Of a stretch of DNA of 14,212 nt, positions 12,653-14,212 are shown one piece after another. The translations under genes and the position numbers were made by a program. Each line of letters starts with the position of its first letter. Position 1 is the first letter of the stretch. Below the pieces are notes generated by a model. That model searched no databases. It was not told where the DNA came from and saw nothing but the letters and a program-made list of their open reading frames with translations. This stretch comes from an uncultured Clostridia bacterium (lineage in GTDB: Bacteria > Bacillota > Clostridia > TANB77 > CAG-508), in the NCBI GenBank assembly GCA_944393755.1, contig CALYBF010000024.1, forward strand, positions 1 through 14,212, given 5' to 3'.

Positions 12653-13798
12653 ATGTTGAAAAAAGTTGGAATTTTAGCAAACGGAGGAGATGTTTCTGGT
12701 TTTAATGCAGTAATAAGAGCGATTGTAAAAACTGCTGAAAATCATAATATTGAGTGTTATGGAATTATTGACGGATATAATGGTTTAATTAAAAAAGATT
12801 TTGAATTATTAAGTACAGCAGAAGGTGGAGAAGCAATAGGAATTTTACCACTTGGTGGTTCTATTATAGGTTCTTCTACAAATTCTAATTTATTTAATTA
12901 TAAAGTTGTAAATGAAGACGGAAGTGTAGAATATAAAGATTTATCAGATGAAGCAATTAAAAATATAAAAGAATTTGGTTTTGATTGTATTTTTACATTA
13001 GGTGGAGACGGAACACAAAAATCAGCAAGAGATTTTTCAACAAAAGGTGTAAATGTAATTGGAGTTCCAAAAACTATAGATAATGATGTTGCTTGTACTG
13101 AAATAACATTTGGTTATAATACCGCTGTATCTGTTGCAATGGAAGCATTAGACAGATTACACACAACAGGAGCTACACATCATAGAATTATGGTTTTAGA
13201 AGTAATGGGAAGATATGCAGGTTGGATAGCACTAGAGTCAGCTATAGCAGGTGGTGCAGATGTAGCTTTAATTCCAGAAATACCATATGATATTAATAAA
13301 GTTGCATCTAAAATAGAAAATAGAAAGAAAAGAGGAAAAAACTTTAGTATAGTAGTTGTAGCAGAAGGTGCAAAGCCAATAGGTGGAGAATTAACTATTA
13401 TGGGAACAAGAGATAATGGAAAAGGTGTAGATAATACAAAACTTGGTGGAATAGGACAAGTAGTTGCAAAACAATTACAAGAATTAACAGGTTTAGAAGC
13501 AAGAAACACAACTCTTGGTTATATGCAAAGAGGTGGAACACCAACAGCTTTTGATAGAGTATTATCAACAAAATATGGAACAAAAGCAATGGAATTAGCA
13601 TTAGAAGGAAAATTTGGAACACTTGCAGTTATTAAAAATGGTAAATTAGACTCTGTATCATTAGAAGAAGTGGTAGGAAATAATACAAAAATAGGAGCAG
13701 TATCAGGTAATACTGAAGAAAGTAATTTAAGAAAAGTTACAATGGACGATGATTTAGTAAAAACAGCAAGAAACATAGGAATAAATTTAGGAGATTAA
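12653..13798 (+). CDS. pfkA: 6-phosphofructokinase, mixed (Gly/Lys) type
   Basis: 381 residues, longer than classical bacterial PfkA (~320). It phosphorylates fructose 6-phosphate to the 1,6-bisphosphate, the committing step of glycolysis in the cytoplasm. Seen motifs: ANGGDVSGFNAVIRA (9-23), GGDGT (117-121), PKTIDND (139-145) with catalytic base Asp143, MGRYAG (185-190), IPE (207-209) and GYMQRGGTPTAFDR (289-302). The two residues that separate donors are mixed: Gly120 as in ATP enzymes and Lys140 as in PPi enzymes. Known enzymes with this Gly/Lys pair mostly use ATP, so ATP is the better guess. The first loop has Ser instead of the usual Pro (GGDVSG). Start: ATG at 12653 behind GGAGG (12641-12645). 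An aldo/keto reductase begins 15 bases after the stop, probably in the same transcript. Confidence 0.94.
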   Translation: MLKKVGILANGGDVSGFNAVIRAIVKTAENHNIECYGIIDGYNGLIKKDFELLSTAEGGEAIGILPLGGSIIGSSTNSNLFNYKVVNEDGSVEYKDLSDEAIKNIKEFGFDCIFTLGGDGTQKSARDFSTKGVNVIGVPKTIDNDVACTEITFGYNTAVSVAMEALDRLHTTGATHHRIMVLEVMGRYAGWIALESAIAGGADVALIPEIPYDINKVASKIENRKKRGKNFSIVVVAEGAKPIGGELTIMGTRDNGKGVDNTKLGGIGQVVAKQLQELTGLEARNTTLGYMQRGGTPTAFDRVLSTKYGTKAMELALEGKFGTLAVIKNGKLDSVSLEEVVGNNTKIGAVSGNTEESNLRKVTMDDDLVKTARNIGINLGD

Positions 13799-13813
13799 GT
13801 AAAGGAAAGTAAA

Positions 13814-14212
13814 ATGGAATATATTACTCTAAATAATGGAATAAAAATTCCTAAAATTGGGCTTGGTATATATGCTTTAAATGATGAAGATGTGATTGTA
13901 AAAGCAATTGATGACATAGGGTATAGATTAATAGATACAGCTAGAATGTATGGAAATGAAAAAATTTTAGGAAGAGCAATTAAAAGATGTAGTGTAGATA
14001 GAAAAGATTTGTTTATTACAACTAAAGTCTATGGACCAGATAGAGGTTATATAAAAACAAAAGAAGCAATTAAAGATTCTTTAAATAATCTAGGACTTGA
14101 TTATATTGATTTAATGCTTATACACGAGCCATATAAAGAATATAAAGAAATGTATAAAGCTTTAGAAGAAAGTGTGAAAGAAGGTATTGTAAAATCAATA
14201 GGTATTTCTAAT
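13814..14212 (+). CDS. Aldo/keto reductase, N-terminal part (3' end outside window)
   Basis: 133 codons are visible and the frame is open at the window edge. The start MEYITLNNGIKIPKIGLGIY is typical of AKR family proteins. The full catalytic tetrad is present: Asp41 and Tyr46 in LIDTARMYGNE, Lys71 in TTKVYG and His104 in LMLIHEP. The visible end, VKSIGISN, is the conserved strand that binds substrate and cofactor. It would reduce aldehydes or ketones with NADPH in the cytoplasm; the substrate cannot be told. Start: ATG at 13814 behind AAAGGAAAG (13801-13809), 15 bases after the phosphofructokinase stop and without a promoter of its own, so probably cotranscribed. The residues that select the cofactor lie in the missing C-terminal half. 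Confidence 0.92.
   Translation, partial: MEYITLNNGIKIPKIGLGIYALNDEDVIVKAIDDIGYRLIDTARMYGNEKILGRAIKRCSVDRKDLFITTKVYGPDRGYIKTKEAIKDSLNNLGLDYIDLMLIHEPYKEYKEMYKALEESVKEGIVKSIGISN

Overview
The window reads as chromosome of a very AT-rich, low-GC Gram-positive anaerobe, most likely an uncultured or gut-type member of the Clostridia. Supporting signs are strong AGGAGG ribosome-binding sites, sigma-A promoters close to consensus, a YtxC-family sporulation protein, the GH57 branching enzyme + DUF4912 pair, a QueH-type queuosine enzyme and a mixed-type phosphofructokinase. This is inferred from protein families and base composition; no rRNA or tRNA gene is visible to fix the taxonomy.

Layout. 1-202 (+): the 3' end of queH. 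388-1694 (+): a membrane-anchored XRE-type regulator and a lysine-rich single-pass membrane protein, each behind its own promoter. 1733-1767: a two-way terminator. 1750-6342 (-): ytxC, the GH57 glucan-branching enzyme, a DUF4912 protein and a lipoyl-less E2-like acyltransferase. 6531-9158 (+): accD-accA-fabI, making malonyl-CoA and reducing enoyl-ACP in fatty-acid synthesis, behind a promoter overlapped by two identical 12-bp palindromes. 9215-9251: a two-way terminator. 9270-10478 (-): two small proteins of the same build (signal peptide, low-complexity ectodomain, C-terminal membrane anchor) separated by an A-rich non-coding stretch. 10616-12565 (+): a NatA/NatB-like ABC exporter. 12574-14212 (+): 6-phosphofructokinase and the first 133 codons of an aldo/keto reductase.

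How the genes fit together. The window is mainly central metabolism: glycogen or alpha-glucan branching, glycolysis and fatty-acid initiation and elongation, plus envelope proteins. Two families of palindromic, REP/BIME-like repeats lie between genes. Family A (TGAGACAAATGGGG type) occurs three times and brackets the GH57 gene. Family B (GGGACGTTTC type) forms a nested 96-bp palindrome between accA and fabI. In both places the repeat supplies part or all of the upstream gene's stop codon.

No CRISPR array, prophage, insertion-sequence transposase or defence island is visible. The observations most worth following up are the stop-codon-hugging repeats, the twin operator or attenuator in front of accD, the E2-like protein lacking its catalytic histidine, the mixed Gly/Lys signature of the phosphofructokinase, and the pair of undescribed surface proteins, one with a 22-residue tandem repeat.
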